A stretch of 64,000 nucleotides of DNA from Spirochaetales bacterium (GCA_024233785.1 JACKPD010000006.1:1-64000); one strand, 5' to 3'; shown: positions 46,279 through 55,082, counted from the first letter of the stretch. Numbers and translations are program-made. Notes: generated by a model from the letters alone, not told the origin.

Positions 46279-46584
46279 TAAAAATCATCAAAACCATATA
46301 ATTTAAAAAAATATTTTTTAAAGAATCAATAATCTGCAGCCTACTTATACTCTAATTTATTGAAATAAATATCAAATATCCCCTGAAATCAAGATTTTCC
46401 AAACAATATGTACGTATTCCATGAACAATAGTATGTCTTAAATATATATAAAGTTTAATAAATATGTTCTTTTCTTTTTACAAAACCGGGTTTATAATTA
46501 TTAATTACTAAAGGACGTTGTCCAATAAATACACTACATCAAAGGAGGTATTTAAATGGTAAAAAAATTAATGGAGGTAATTAA
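46279..46584 (+). promoter_or_regulatory. Leader and promoter region of the DctPQM operon
   Basis: AT-rich 306-base region. A -10-like TATAAT lies at 46493-46498, but no good -35 box at normal spacing. A near-palindrome GGAC-GTT-GTCC (46513-46523) sits about where transcription would begin. The 3' part holds two ribosome-binding-site and ATG units in tandem (see the mini-ORF at 46556). Confidence 0.35.
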
Positions 46585-46591
46585 ATGGTAA
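46556..46591 (+). CDS. 11-codon leader mini-ORF before dctP
   Basis: An ATG at 46556 preceded by AAAGGAGG opens MVKKLMEVIKW and stops at 46591. It overlaps the dctP start (46585) by 7 bases in another frame. Its first codons (ATG GTA AAA AAA) and ribosome binding site nearly duplicate those of dctP, so it may be a recent local duplication or a translational coupling device. Confidence 0.4.
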   Translation: MVKKLMEVIKW

Positions 46592-47673
46592 AAAAGGGTT
46601 CTAGACAAATAATTTCAATTATTTGTATGATCGCGCTGCTTGCAGTTCTTGTTTTTGCAATGAGCGGATGCAGCGGTTCAAAAGAGACAGCTGCAGCAGG
46701 TGCTGACACTCCTAAAAAAGAACAGATCAAATGGAGACTTCAGTCCTATGCAGGTCCGGCTCTTAATGATCATGTAGTTAAAAATGCAATTGACGAGTTT
46801 AACATTGCCGCAAACGGTGAAATGGTCATTGATGTATATACAGCTGACCAGCTTGTACCGCATGGCGAGTTATTCAGAGCATTGCAGGAAGGTACAGTAG
46901 ACGCGGTTGTCAGCGATGATGACTCAATGGCTTCACCAGTTGATGTATCTGTTTTCGCAGCATACTTTCCTCTTGCCGCTAGATACGGCCTTGATGTAAA
47001 TGTACTGTGGAACTGGTACGGCCTCAATGAAATCTGGAAAGAAGCCTATGATGAAGTAGAAGGCGTAACATGGATAAGCCAGGGAAGCTGGGACCCTTGT
47101 AACTTCGCGACAACAAAACCGATAAGATCAGTAAAAGATCTTAAAGGGCTCAGAATGTATATGTTCCCGACAGGCGGCAAGTTCATGCAGCAGTTCGGCG
47201 TTGTTCCTATGGTTCTTCCTTACGAAGACGTAGAAATGGCAATTCAGACTGGTATGCTTGACGGTGTTGCATGGTCAGGTATCACAGAAGACTATACAGT
47301 TGGATGGGCAGACGTAACAAAATACTACCTTACAAACCCGATTTCCGGCGCATGGTCAGGCGGATGGTTTGTTAATACAAAAGCCTGGGAAAAAGTTCCA
47401 CCGCACCTTCAGCAGATTTATAAACTCGCGATTGACAAATCACATTACTACAGACTCCACTGGTACTGGTGGGGAGAAGCTGAATACCGTGTAAACGGCG
47501 GAAAGCTTGAACTTACAACAATTCCTGATGCTGAATGGAAAGTAGTGGAAGATGCTGCAGTAAAATACTGGGATGAAATCGCGGCTACAAGCCCGAGAAA
47601 CGCGAAAGTTGTCGGCATTCTTAAAAAATATGTTGATACAATGAAAAAAGCAGGAGCTCCGTACAGATACTAA
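46585..47673 (+). CDS. dctP: TRAP transporter DctP-type receptor lipoprotein
   Basis: Periplasmic receptor anchored by lipid: the signal ends FAMSGC. The fold and motifs follow the TakP-like subgroup: ELFRALQEGTVDAVV, QFGVVPMVLPYEDVEMAIQ, GMLDGVAWSG and a late WYWWGEAEYRVNGG. In most DctP proteins the DLKGLKxR segment holds an arginine that binds the ligand carboxylate; here it reads DLKGLRMYMFP, with Y192 at that place. The ligand may therefore not be an ordinary carboxylate. GGAGG precedes the ATG. Heads a DctPQM operon. Confidence 0.93.
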   Translation: MVKKGSRQIISIICMIALLAVLVFAMSGCSGSKETAAAGADTPKKEQIKWRLQSYAGPALNDHVVKNAIDEFNIAANGEMVIDVYTADQLVPHGELFRALQEGTVDAVVSDDDSMASPVDVSVFAAYFPLAARYGLDVNVLWNWYGLNEIWKEAYDEVEGVTWISQGSWDPCNFATTKPIRSVKDLKGLRMYMFPTGGKFMQQFGVVPMVLPYEDVEMAIQTGMLDGVAWSGITEDYTVGWADVTKYYLTNPISGAWSGGWFVNTKAWEKVPPHLQQIYKLAIDKSHYYRLHWYWWGEAEYRVNGGKLELTTIPDAEWKVVEDAAVKYWDEIAATSPRNAKVVGILKKYVDTMKKAGAPYRY

Positions 47674-47710
47674 AGAGCCTGGCTGATTTGATTAATACTA
47701 TATAGTATTT

Positions 47711-47748
47711 TCCCTTCCTGAAATCTGATATTAAGACAAGGGAAGGGA
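47711..47748 (+). other. Hairpin between dctP and dctQ
   Basis: Eight-base arms TCCCTTCC and GGAAGGGA with a 22-base loop, followed by TTTTA. Position just after a receptor gene suggests partial termination or mRNA protection that keeps receptor in excess over the membrane subunits. Confidence 0.5.
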
Positions 47749-47783
47749 TTTTATAAACCAGGGTAAAATGAGGAGGATTTTGG

Positions 47784-48320
47784 ATGAATAAAGCTGCAAA
47801 AGCCTATGTTCGGGTTATTGATAAATCAAGCCGCTTTTTCGGCAAGGTCGCAATGTGCATGGTACTTGGAATGATTGCGATCCTGCTTTATGAGGCTATA
47901 TCAAGAACAATATTTAACAGGCCCCATATCTGGGCAGTCGAAATGGCCCAGTTTATAATGGCTGCATATTATCTGCTTGGAGGCGGTTATACCCTCCTCC
48001 TCGATGGACATGTTAGAATGGATTTGCTTTACCATAGGTGGACAATTAAACAGAAAGCACTGGCAGATGTAATTACTTTCTTTATAGTTTTAATATACAT
48101 GACTGTTTTATCTTACGGTGCAGTCCAGGGAATCCTATATGCAATAAAATACAAACAGGTTTCATATTCCGCATGGTCACCGTCGGTAGTGCCTATTAAA
48201 ATTATCATGACAATGGGAATCTTTATGATGTTTTTACAGGTAATATCTGAACTGATCAAGGATATTGCTGTTGCCAGAGGCGAAAGCATTGAAATAATTA
48301 GAGCGGAGGACAAGAAATGA
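47784..48320 (+). CDS. dctQ: TRAP transporter small membrane subunit DctQ
   Basis: Four-span integral membrane protein (spans near residues 20-42, 55-76, 97-117, 138-160). It carries the family motif ISRTIFNRPHIWAVEMAQF and VRMDLLYHRW. Length 178. GGAGG 7 bases upstream. The stop overlaps the dctM start as ATGA. Confidence 0.92.
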   Translation: MNKAAKAYVRVIDKSSRFFGKVAMCMVLGMIAILLYEAISRTIFNRPHIWAVEMAQFIMAAYYLLGGGYTLLLDGHVRMDLLYHRWTIKQKALADVITFFIVLIYMTVLSYGAVQGILYAIKYKQVSYSAWSPSVVPIKIIMTMGIFMMFLQVISELIKDIAVARGESIEIIRAEDKK

Positions 48321-49639
48321 GCGCTTATGGATTAATGGCAATTATGATGTTTTCATCCATGATTGTTATGCTTCTCACCGGCAGACATATTTTTGCGGTA
48401 ATAGGAGGCGTAGCTTCTATCTTTGCCCTGCTGTTATGGGGCAAGGGCGGAGTCGGGATGGCTTTCCAGGCAAGCTTTTCACTGCTTGTATGGTATCCAT
48501 TATTGACACTGCCGATTTTTATATACATGGGTTACATGTTCGCAAAATCAGGAATTGCGGATGATCTTTACGAAATGATCCACGTGTGGATGGGCCCTGT
48601 AAGGGGCGGTCTTGCTATTGGAACAATCGGCCTCATGTCGATTATTTCAGCGATAAACGGTTTAAGTGTTGCGGGTATGGCAGTAGGAAGTACTATCGCT
48701 CTGCCGGAAATGCTTAAAAGAAAATATGACAAAAGAATGCTTACAGGAGTTATCCAGGCAGGAAGTTCACTCGGGATACTTATCCCTCCAAGTGTTGTTC
48801 TTGTACTTTACGGAATGATCGCCCGCCAGCCTGTCGGAAGGTTATGGCTTGCTGGTGTTTTCCCCGGATTGCTTCTTACAGGTATGTTTATAATATATAT
48901 TCTTATTCGCTGCTATTTCCAGCCGGAACTCGGCCCTACACTGCCGCCGGAAGAAAGGAATATCCCATGGGGGAAAAAACTGTCCCTGCTTAAGGGTGCG
49001 GTAATTCCTATCCTGATTATATTTTCCATGTCTGGCCTGTTTTTCATGGGTATAACAAGCCTTGTTGAAAGTTCAGCTGTCGGCGCTACTGCTACAACAC
49101 TTGCAGCTTTGGTAAAGAAACGACTTAACTGGAAAACAATGTATGAGGTCCTGCGTGATACCTTAAGTGTTAGCTGTATGTTCATGTGGGTAATCCTTGC
49201 CGCCCTCGCTTTTGGCGCGATATTTGACGGCCTTGGAGCGGTACACGCAATTCAGGAACTTTTCCTGAGATACGGTTTCGGCCCGTGGGGAATCATAATA
49301 ATGATGCAGCTCTCATTTATAGCAATGGGTATGTTCCTTGATGATACAGCCATGCTTATAATCGTAGCTCCTCTTTATGTTCCTCTTGTAATAAAACTCG
49401 GTTTCGACCCAATATGGTACGGTGTACTTTATACAATTACATGCCAGATAGCTTATCTTACACCGCCATTCGGCTATAACCTCTTTCTTATGAAAGCCAT
49501 GGCCCCCAAGGAAATAACACTTGCGGATATCTACTGGTCTGTAATACCATTCGTACTGGTTATGATTCTGTCTCTTGTTGTTATTATGATTTTCCCGGGT
49601 ATAGCAACCTGGCTTCCCAACCTGTATTACAACAGATAA
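48317..49639 (+). CDS. dctM: TRAP transporter large membrane subunit DctM
   Basis: Twelve-span subunit carrying out ion-coupled import. Signatures are SGLSVAGMAVGSTIALPEM-like (NGLSVAGMAVGSTIALP), IPPSVVLVLYGMIARQPVGRLWLAG, ESSAVGATATTLAAL and FLDDTAMLIIVAPLYVP. Length 440 is normal. A terminator follows 18 bases after the stop. No enzyme gene is in this operon; the facing transketolase operon may use its substrate. Confidence 0.94.
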   Translation: MSAYGLMAIMMFSSMIVMLLTGRHIFAVIGGVASIFALLLWGKGGVGMAFQASFSLLVWYPLLTLPIFIYMGYMFAKSGIADDLYEMIHVWMGPVRGGLAIGTIGLMSIISAINGLSVAGMAVGSTIALPEMLKRKYDKRMLTGVIQAGSSLGILIPPSVVLVLYGMIARQPVGRLWLAGVFPGLLLTGMFIIYILIRCYFQPELGPTLPPEERNIPWGKKLSLLKGAVIPILIIFSMSGLFFMGITSLVESSAVGATATTLAALVKKRLNWKTMYEVLRDTLSVSCMFMWVILAALAFGAIFDGLGAVHAIQELFLRYGFGPWGIIIMMQLSFIAMGMFLDDTAMLIIVAPLYVPLVIKLGFDPIWYGVLYTITCQIAYLTPPFGYNLFLMKAMAPKEITLADIYWSVIPFVLVMILSLVVIMIFPGIATWLPNLYYNR

Positions 49640-49656
49640 TAATTACTAAATAATAT

Positions 49657-49707
49657 AAACCGCCTTCCTTACCATCCATCAGGATTTAAAAAGGAGGCGG
49701 TTTTTTT
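49657..49707 (+). terminator. Rho-independent terminator after dctM
   Basis: Nine-pair stem AAACCGCCT/AGGCGGTTT with an extended loop and seven T at the 3' end, 18 bases after the dctM stop. Confidence 0.8.
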
Positions 49708-49768
49708 ATCTTACTGTGAAAATGTTTAATGTCAGCGGGTGCCGGTTTAATTATCACACGCCTTAGTC

Positions 49769-49804
49769 AAAAAAAACCTGAGTACTGATTACTCAGTACT
49801 CAGG
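49769..49804 (-). terminator. Rho-independent terminator after the transketolase operon
   Basis: Perfect 12-base arms CCTGAGTACTGA and TCAGTACTCAGG with a 4-base loop, followed on the minus strand by eight T. It lies 38 bases beyond the end of the transketolase C-subunit gene. Confidence 0.85.
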
Positions 49805-49841
49805 ACGGTTGTTATTTATTACTTAATAACAGTCTGTTATT

Positions 49842-50804
49842 TCATCCGCCGCAGCAGGAGCATTTTCCTTTTGCGAGGAATTTTCTGCAGGTATCCGCGA
49901 TCTGCGGGCCGAGAAGTCCGTAAAGTCCTATAAGCTCATCATAAGGGCCGTTGCTTCCGAACTGGTCGTTAACACCTATCATCCGCATCTCTGTCGGGCA
50001 GTTCTGTGCGAGAAGTTCAGCAACCGCTCCGCCCAGTCCTCCGTTTGTATAATGTTCTTCGACAGTTACAATTTTACCAGTCTCTTCAGCTGCCTTTAAA
50101 ATAAGTTCATTATCAAGCGGCTTGATGGTGTGGATATTGATAAGCCTTACACTCACGCCCTCTTTCTCCAGGATGTCGGCAGCTTCTGCTGCGCGGCAGA
50201 GGACTGTGCCTGTTCCTATTATGGTTATATCACTGCCCTCTTTCATTGTTATCCCTTTTCCGAGCTGGAATTTATATTTTGACTCGTCAAAAAGGACAGG
50301 CATGGGATCACTTCCGATTTTCATGAATACAGGGCCAACATGTTCTATCATCGCAAGGGTAGCGGCCTTGATTTCAACAGGGTCGCCGGGATTGAGGATT
50401 GTCATTCCGGGAATTGTTCTCATCAGCGCTACATCTTCAAGAGACTGATGTGTCGGCCCGAGATGATAATAGGAAAGTCCTGCGCATCTGCCGACTACTT
50501 TAACATTCTGCTTCATATAGCCGAGATCAACTTTCATCTGGTCAAAGTTTCTTCCTGTAACAAACGGGGCAATTGTCGCGAAAACGGGTATTTTCCCGGT
50601 TGTAGCAAGCCCTGCGCATATACCTGTAATGCCAGGTTCCATAATACCGAATTCAAGATGCCTTTCCGGGAATTTATTTTTAAACATTGTCATCTGGGAG
50701 CCGCTGGAAGAGTCTGCGGATATTGCCATTACCCTGCTGTTTTTTTCTCCTGCTTCCGCAAGGGCTTCCCCGAAGGTTTTTCTGGGATCTTTTTTGTCAC
50801 TCAT
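49842..50804 (-). CDS. Transketolase C-terminal subunit
   Basis: Pyrimidine-binding and C-terminal domains of a split transketolase. The glutamate that activates thiamine diphosphate lies in HLEFGIMEPGITGICAG. The region FVTGRNFDQMKVDLGYMKQ and HLGPTHQSLEDVALMRTIP are typical. The final residues KGKCSCCGG form an unusual cysteine cluster. The product has 320 residues and needs the N subunit, whose gene overlaps by 4 bases. Confidence 0.93.
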   Translation of the reverse strand: MSDKKDPRKTFGEALAEAGEKNSRVMAISADSSSGSQMTMFKNKFPERHLEFGIMEPGITGICAGLATTGKIPVFATIAPFVTGRNFDQMKVDLGYMKQNVKVVGRCAGLSYYHLGPTHQSLEDVALMRTIPGMTILNPGDPVEIKAATLAMIEHVGPVFMKIGSDPMPVLFDESKYKFQLGKGITMKEGSDITIIGTGTVLCRAAEAADILEKEGVSVRLINIHTIKPLDNELILKAAEETGKIVTVEEHYTNGGLGGAVAELLAQNCPTEMRMIGVNDQFGSNGPYDELIGLYGLLGPQIADTCRKFLAKGKCSCCGG

Positions 50805-51655
50805 GCTCCAAGCTCCTTTGCAACTGCGTCTAATTCTTTTTCTGCCTGCACAACCTGTTCAGGGCTTACCTTCCAGTAATGTGAAGCAGCTGTATCCTGA
50901 AGGAAGGAAATACCCTTGGCCTTAAGAGTATTACAGATAATAAGGGACGGCTTGCCCTTTTCAAAAGGCGCATCTGTCAGTGTGTCTACAATTTCTTTCA
51001 GGTTGTGCCCGTCGATTGAGCGGGTGCTCCATCCGAAAGCCTTCCATTTGTCAGCAAGAGGTTCAAAGTTCATGACATCATTTGTCTTGCCGCCAAGCTG
51101 AAATTTATTTCTGTCTACCATTACAACAAGATTATCAGTCTTATGATGGCTTGCAGCAGCTGCCGCTTCCCAGTTTGTCCCTTCACCAAGTTCACCGTCG
51201 CCCATGATTACATAAACTTTTGAAGAACTCTTATCTATATTAAGTCCGACTGCCATTCCGACCGCAATCGGGAGCCCATGACCGAGAGACCCTGTATTGC
51301 TTTCTATACCAGGCAGCTTGTGCATATCAGGATGCCCCGGGAGTTTTGAATTAAGCTTGAAATAAGTACTGAAAAGATCTTTGCTGAAAAATCCAAGTTC
51401 CGCGAGAACAGCATAAACAATAAGGCATTTATGCCCTGCGGACATGAGAAACCTGTCTCGGTCTTCCCTTTTCGGATTTTTTGGGTCAATATTTTTCAGA
51501 ACTTTATAGTAGAGCGCAGTCATAAGCTCTGTGGCAGACAGGGCGCCGCCGATATGGCCCGCATCTCCCGCCTTAATTATCGCAAGAACGTTTTTTCTAA
51601 GCTGTACAGCTCTTTTTTTAAGTTCAAGCTCTTCCGCGTCTGTAAGTTTATACAT
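50801..51655 (-). CDS. Transketolase N-terminal subunit
   Basis: Pyrophosphate-binding half of a split transketolase. AGHIGGALSATELMTALYY, GSLGHGLPIAVGMAVGL, and the thiamine diphosphate motif GDGELGEGTNWEAAAAA with DNLVVMVDRNKFQLGG are present. Transketolases move two-carbon ketol units between sugar phosphates; split forms occur in specialised sugar routes as well as central metabolism. It lies 13 bases after the RpiB-like gene, so the three are one operon. Confidence 0.94.
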   Translation of the reverse strand: MYKLTDAEELELKKRAVQLRKNVLAIIKAGDAGHIGGALSATELMTALYYKVLKNIDPKNPKREDRDRFLMSAGHKCLIVYAVLAELGFFSKDLFSTYFKLNSKLPGHPDMHKLPGIESNTGSLGHGLPIAVGMAVGLNIDKSSSKVYVIMGDGELGEGTNWEAAAAASHHKTDNLVVMVDRNKFQLGGKTNDVMNFEPLADKWKAFGWSTRSIDGHNLKEIVDTLTDAPFEKGKPSLIICNTLKAKGISFLQDTAASHYWKVSPEQVVQAEKELDAVAKELGA

Positions 51656-51668
51656 TTAGCATCCTCCG

Positions 51669-52112
51669 CTATTTTATATGCTCGTTGTCATAGGTTTTAT
51701 ACCTGTTAACCTTGGGTTCCGACCTGCTGCCGTCTTCCCATTTAACAGACATCCATGCCTTTACAAGCGCTTTCATATGCTCTATTCCGCAGGTCTGCGC
51801 GCCAAGACACATGATGTTTGCATTATTACTCAGGATTGATCTTTCTGTTGAATATACATCAGTACAGAGGGCTGCATAAGCACCGTGCACCTTGTTTGCG
51901 GCTATGCTCATACCGATACCAGTTCCGCAGAGGAGTATTCCTCTTTCCTGTTTGCCTGAAGCTACAGCTTCCGCTACTTTAAATGCTACATTTGCATATA
52001 TCGCATCTGTGCTGCCGTAATCCTCAAACTCATGTCCAAGGTCAGTCAGAACTTTTTTTACAGCTTCCTTCTGATCCGCTGCATTTGGATCACATCCAAT
52101 AGCTAACTTCAT
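51669..52112 (-). CDS. RpiB/LacAB-family sugar-phosphate isomerase, divergent active site
   Basis: Aldose-ketose isomerase fold, cytosolic. The catalytic cysteine motif LLCGTGIGMSIAANK is intact. Compared with E. coli RpiB (from memory) the GCDH motif reads GCDPN (H replaced by P9), the DYPHYA segment is IYANVA, and the SRQHND loop reads SILSNN, so the ring-opening histidine is lost. RSEPK near the end may still bind phosphate. Ribose 5-phosphate is therefore an unlikely substrate. First gene of the transketolase operon; AGGAGG precedes the ATG. Confidence 0.88.
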   Translation of the reverse strand: MKLAIGCDPNAADQKEAVKKVLTDLGHEFEDYGSTDAIYANVAFKVAEAVASGKQERGILLCGTGIGMSIAANKVHGAYAALCTDVYSTERSILSNNANIMCLGAQTCGIEHMKALVKAWMSVKWEDGSRSEPKVNRYKTYDNEHIK

Positions 52113-52599
52113 AATTATCTCCTCCTGAATTAGAAAATATAATATCCTGTCCGGTTAACCGGATTGCCAGGATTTCCTGTCCAAAACTCCTGCTGCCGGA
52201 TTTTACTGCAGCAGATAAAGAACTGTATTTAGAACAGAGAGGTTGTGCCACCTGTCTACATATGTACACGTCTGATTATATATCAATAATTATTGTTTAT
52301 CAAGAACTTCACTGTAAGCTATTATATTACTTTTAATATTTTTTTAATATAATCTCCCATGAGATCCGGCTCATTATCTGTAATTTACAAAACTGCTTTA
52401 ATACAGGAATTGCTCCTTCAGAAATGATTTACCTGTTTTCAGTTTAAAAAAACTTGACAAACAGCAATTTTAGTTTAGCATTAAAATATTATTCATTAAT
52501 GTACAAAATAAACTTATTTATGTTCTTTATGTTTATAATGTCATTCCGCCAGATCGTTTTATGGCTGTTTTAACAAATATATTATAAAAAAGGAGACCT
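52113..52599. promoter_or_regulatory. Divergent intergenic region, RpiB-like operon and APC permease
   Basis: A 487-base AT-rich region between divergent genes. A -35-like TTGACA occurs at 52454-52459 on the plus strand, but no -10 box fits at 16-18 bases (TAAAAT lies 22 bases on). TACATATGTA (52257-52266) is a perfect 10-bp palindrome extending imperfectly to 16 bp, a possible operator. No small gene found. Confidence 0.35.
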
Positions 52600-54048
52600 A
52601 TGCCGGATACTGCCCCCAGAGAAGGGACCAGAATGATAAAAGGAATCAATTTTATTGGTCTGGTAGCCCTTGCCAGCGGAACTGTCACAGGTGTCGGATT
52701 TCTCATGATGAGCGGCGATATTGTCGCTTCAGTCGGAAGCTTTAACCTTATCTGGTGCTATGCAATCGGAATGGCAGCTGAACTTATCGCAATGCTAAGT
52801 ACCGCAACAATCGCGTCCTGCTATCCCTCTGCCGGAAGTGTGGCTACCTATGCAAGGAAATTAATCGGCAGCGATACGCTCGGTTTTCTTACAGCAATTG
52901 CCCTCTGGCTCGGTATGATTGCCATTGACGGAGCTGAACTGATGGCTCTTGGAAGATATATCTATTTCTTTTTTCCCCAGATTCATTACTACTGGTGGGG
53001 CTTTATAGTAACGCTTATCTTTATCGGAATAAATCTTTTTGGAGTAGTTTTGACTTCAAGGACCCAGTCTGCTCTCGGAATCCTGATGTGGTCTGCTCTC
53101 ATAGCCGTACCCCTCGCTGTTCTCTCTTCAGGGAAAGCTGATATTACCTATTGGAAAGTACTCAAGGAATCCATCGGATTTACAGACTGGATGACGGCAA
53201 TCTTTTTCGGTGTTTACTGTTATGTCGGTTTTGTTACAATACTGCCGGCAGCGGAGGAAACTGAAGAGCCTGAAAAGAAAATACCGGCAGCCCTTGTTAC
53301 AGGGACAGTTATCACCGGTATACTGTACATTACCGGGGGTCTTGCCATAATCAGCCTGAGACCGGAAAATGAACTGCTCGCGCTTGCCCCGGAAGGTCCT
53401 TTCGCAAGTGTATGGGTAAAGGCGATGGAGGTATTATGGGATGGAAAAGGCGCCGTATTCATGAACTGGGCAGCAATATCTACCGCCCTTACAACTGCTA
53501 ATGCGTGCATATACGGCGGCGCAAGAATGCTTTACGGGATGGCCAGGGAAAGACAGCTGCCTGAAGCTTTCAGAAGGGTCAGCCAGAAATACAAAACGCC
53601 GACAGTTCCCATACTGGTCACAGGCGTCTTTATCCTTTTTTCAGTATTTTCAGGAGCAATCAGGGTTGTTTCAGTAATTGCCAATTTCGTCTTTTTTCCT
53701 CTCTGGCTGGTTATAGCTATCGCATCATTTATTAATCTATCAAACATAAAGGCCAACGGGGGAAATTACAGGGATGTAATACCCTTCTATGTACCTGGCG
53801 GGAGGCTCTGGCCCGTACTCACCATGATAATATCATCTGCGTTAACCATATTAACTTTTCTTGCTACAGACGATGTAGTAATGGGCGCATCTATAGCGGT
53901 GCTTTTTCTGGTTATATGCTGGTCTTACTATGTGTGGTGGAAGAATTATAACCTTAAACAGGGGATTGATATTGTGGCAGAGGCAGCAAAACACGAATCA
54001 GTTTATACAGACTGGCACCGGGAATCTGCCGGATTTAATAAGGAATAA
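52600..54048 (+). CDS. APC-family amino acid/amine permease
   Basis: Twelve-span carrier of the amino acid-polyamine-organocation superfamily. The first span carries GLVALASGTVTGVGFLMMSGDIV, corresponding to the unwound substrate-binding helix of APC carriers. CYVGFVTILPAAEETEEPEKKIPAAL is the second hallmark. Length 482. AAGGAG 4 bases before ATG. With the kinase gene 80 bases downstream it may import an amino alcohol such as ethanolamine or choline; this is inference. Confidence 0.88.
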   Translation: MPDTAPREGTRMIKGINFIGLVALASGTVTGVGFLMMSGDIVASVGSFNLIWCYAIGMAAELIAMLSTATIASCYPSAGSVATYARKLIGSDTLGFLTAIALWLGMIAIDGAELMALGRYIYFFFPQIHYYWWGFIVTLIFIGINLFGVVLTSRTQSALGILMWSALIAVPLAVLSSGKADITYWKVLKESIGFTDWMTAIFFGVYCYVGFVTILPAAEETEEPEKKIPAALVTGTVITGILYITGGLAIISLRPENELLALAPEGPFASVWVKAMEVLWDGKGAVFMNWAAISTALTTANACIYGGARMLYGMARERQLPEAFRRVSQKYKTPTVPILVTGVFILFSVFSGAIRVVSVIANFVFFPLWLVIAIASFINLSNIKANGGNYRDVIPFYVPGGRLWPVLTMIISSALTILTFLATDDVVMGASIAVLFLVICWSYYVWWKNYNLKQGIDIVAEAAKHESVYTDWHRESAGFNKE

Positions 54049-54128
54049 TAAGAGATACTGATAATAGTTTTATTTCAGGCTCACTTATTGGATATATTTA
54101 CAGAGATTATTTTTCAGGAGGCTGACTT

Positions 54129-55082
54129 ATGTCAGAAAAACTTAATCTGCTCGAAGTGGAGTTTACAGAAGAAATTGTCGCAGATCTTTTACCGGAATGG
54201 AAAGGGAGCGATATTGATGTATCGGTTCTAAGCGGGGGAATTACCAACAAGCTTTACAGGGCCAGGTGCAGCAAGGGCGATGTCGCCATTAGAATTTACG
54301 GTGACAAAACAGAAATGTTTATCAACAGGGACAGGGAAGCTCATGCACTTCAGCAGATGGCTGATGCCGGTATAACTTCCAAACTTATCAAATATCTGCC
54401 GGATAGAAATGTAACAATTGTAGAATTTATTACCGGCAGCTATACTATGAAGAACAGCGACTTTTTGAAAGACGAGCTTCGGGAAACAATAATGGATCCG
54501 GTCAGGCGTATCCACTCAAGCGGAGCAGTACTGGATTACATTTTCAACCCGTATGAACAATGTATTAAAATGAACAATATCTTGAAGAAACTCAACGTTA
54601 CTTTTCCGGAATATGATATTGAAGGGACTCTAGCAAAGTTAAAAATACTCAATGATAAAATCAACATACCTGTCAGGGATTATGTAATAACGCATAACGA
54701 TCTTCTGGCGGATAATTTTATTCTCGTAACAGATGAGTATAAAGACAGGTTCGAGCAGCCTATTTACATAATCGACTGGGAATACGGTGGAATGGGACCG
54801 AAATACTACGATATAGCTGATATGTTCCAGGAGATTCTTGTCCCGCGCGATGCCGAGCTTAAAATTGTTGAAAGCTACTGCGAAGGAAAGGATTTCGACA
54901 AAGTCCTTTATTATATAGACATGTTTAAACCTTTCCCTGATATATACTGGTTCCTCTGGAGCCTTATCCAGAAAACTGTATCAACCATTGAATTTGATTT
55001 TTATACCTACGGCAAAATTAAATATGATAACGCTCAAAACAATATTAAATACCTGCAGAAGGAATACGGAATAAAAATCTAA
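54129..55082 (+). CDS. Choline/ethanolamine kinase-like phosphotransferase
   Basis: Small-molecule kinase of the APH/ChoK fold. The N-terminal lobe has LSGGITNKLYRARC, an ATP-binding loop, and VAIRIYGDKTE. The catalytic loop is THNDLLADNFIL (HxDxxxxN) and the metal-binding motif is IDWEYGGMGPKYYDIADMF, both close to choline and ethanolamine kinases. Length 317. It would phosphorylate the amino alcohol taken up by the permease. GGAGG precedes the ATG and a terminator follows the stop by 31 bases. Confidence 0.88.
   Translation: MSEKLNLLEVEFTEEIVADLLPEWKGSDIDVSVLSGGITNKLYRARCSKGDVAIRIYGDKTEMFINRDREAHALQQMADAGITSKLIKYLPDRNVTIVEFITGSYTMKNSDFLKDELRETIMDPVRRIHSSGAVLDYIFNPYEQCIKMNNILKKLNVTFPEYDIEGTLAKLKILNDKINIPVRDYVITHNDLLADNFILVTDEYKDRFEQPIYIIDWEYGGMGPKYYDIADMFQEILVPRDAELKIVESYCEGKDFDKVLYYIDMFKPFPDIYWFLWSLIQKTVSTIEFDFYTYGKIKYDNAQNNIKYLQKEYGIKI

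Noticed and set aside
46477..46498. TTTACA with TATAAT as complete promoter for dctP
   Set aside because: The spacer is only 10 bases; only the -10-like box is retained as a weak remark.
49825..49841. Palindrome AATAACAG-T-CTGTTATT beside the transketolase stop
   Set aside because: Single-base centre, and a much stronger terminator lies 20 bases downstream; no separate role can be supported.
49842..52112. Firm call of a sulfoquinovose (sulfo-transketolase) pathway
   Set aside because: The split transketolase and RpiB-like enzyme fit, but no sulfo-sugar isomerase, glucosidase or sulfonate exporter was identified; left as one of several hypotheses.
52454..52487. TTGACA followed by TAAAAT as a promoter for the APC permease
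   Set aside because: The spacer is 22 bases, outside the 16-18 range; kept only as a remark on the intergenic region.
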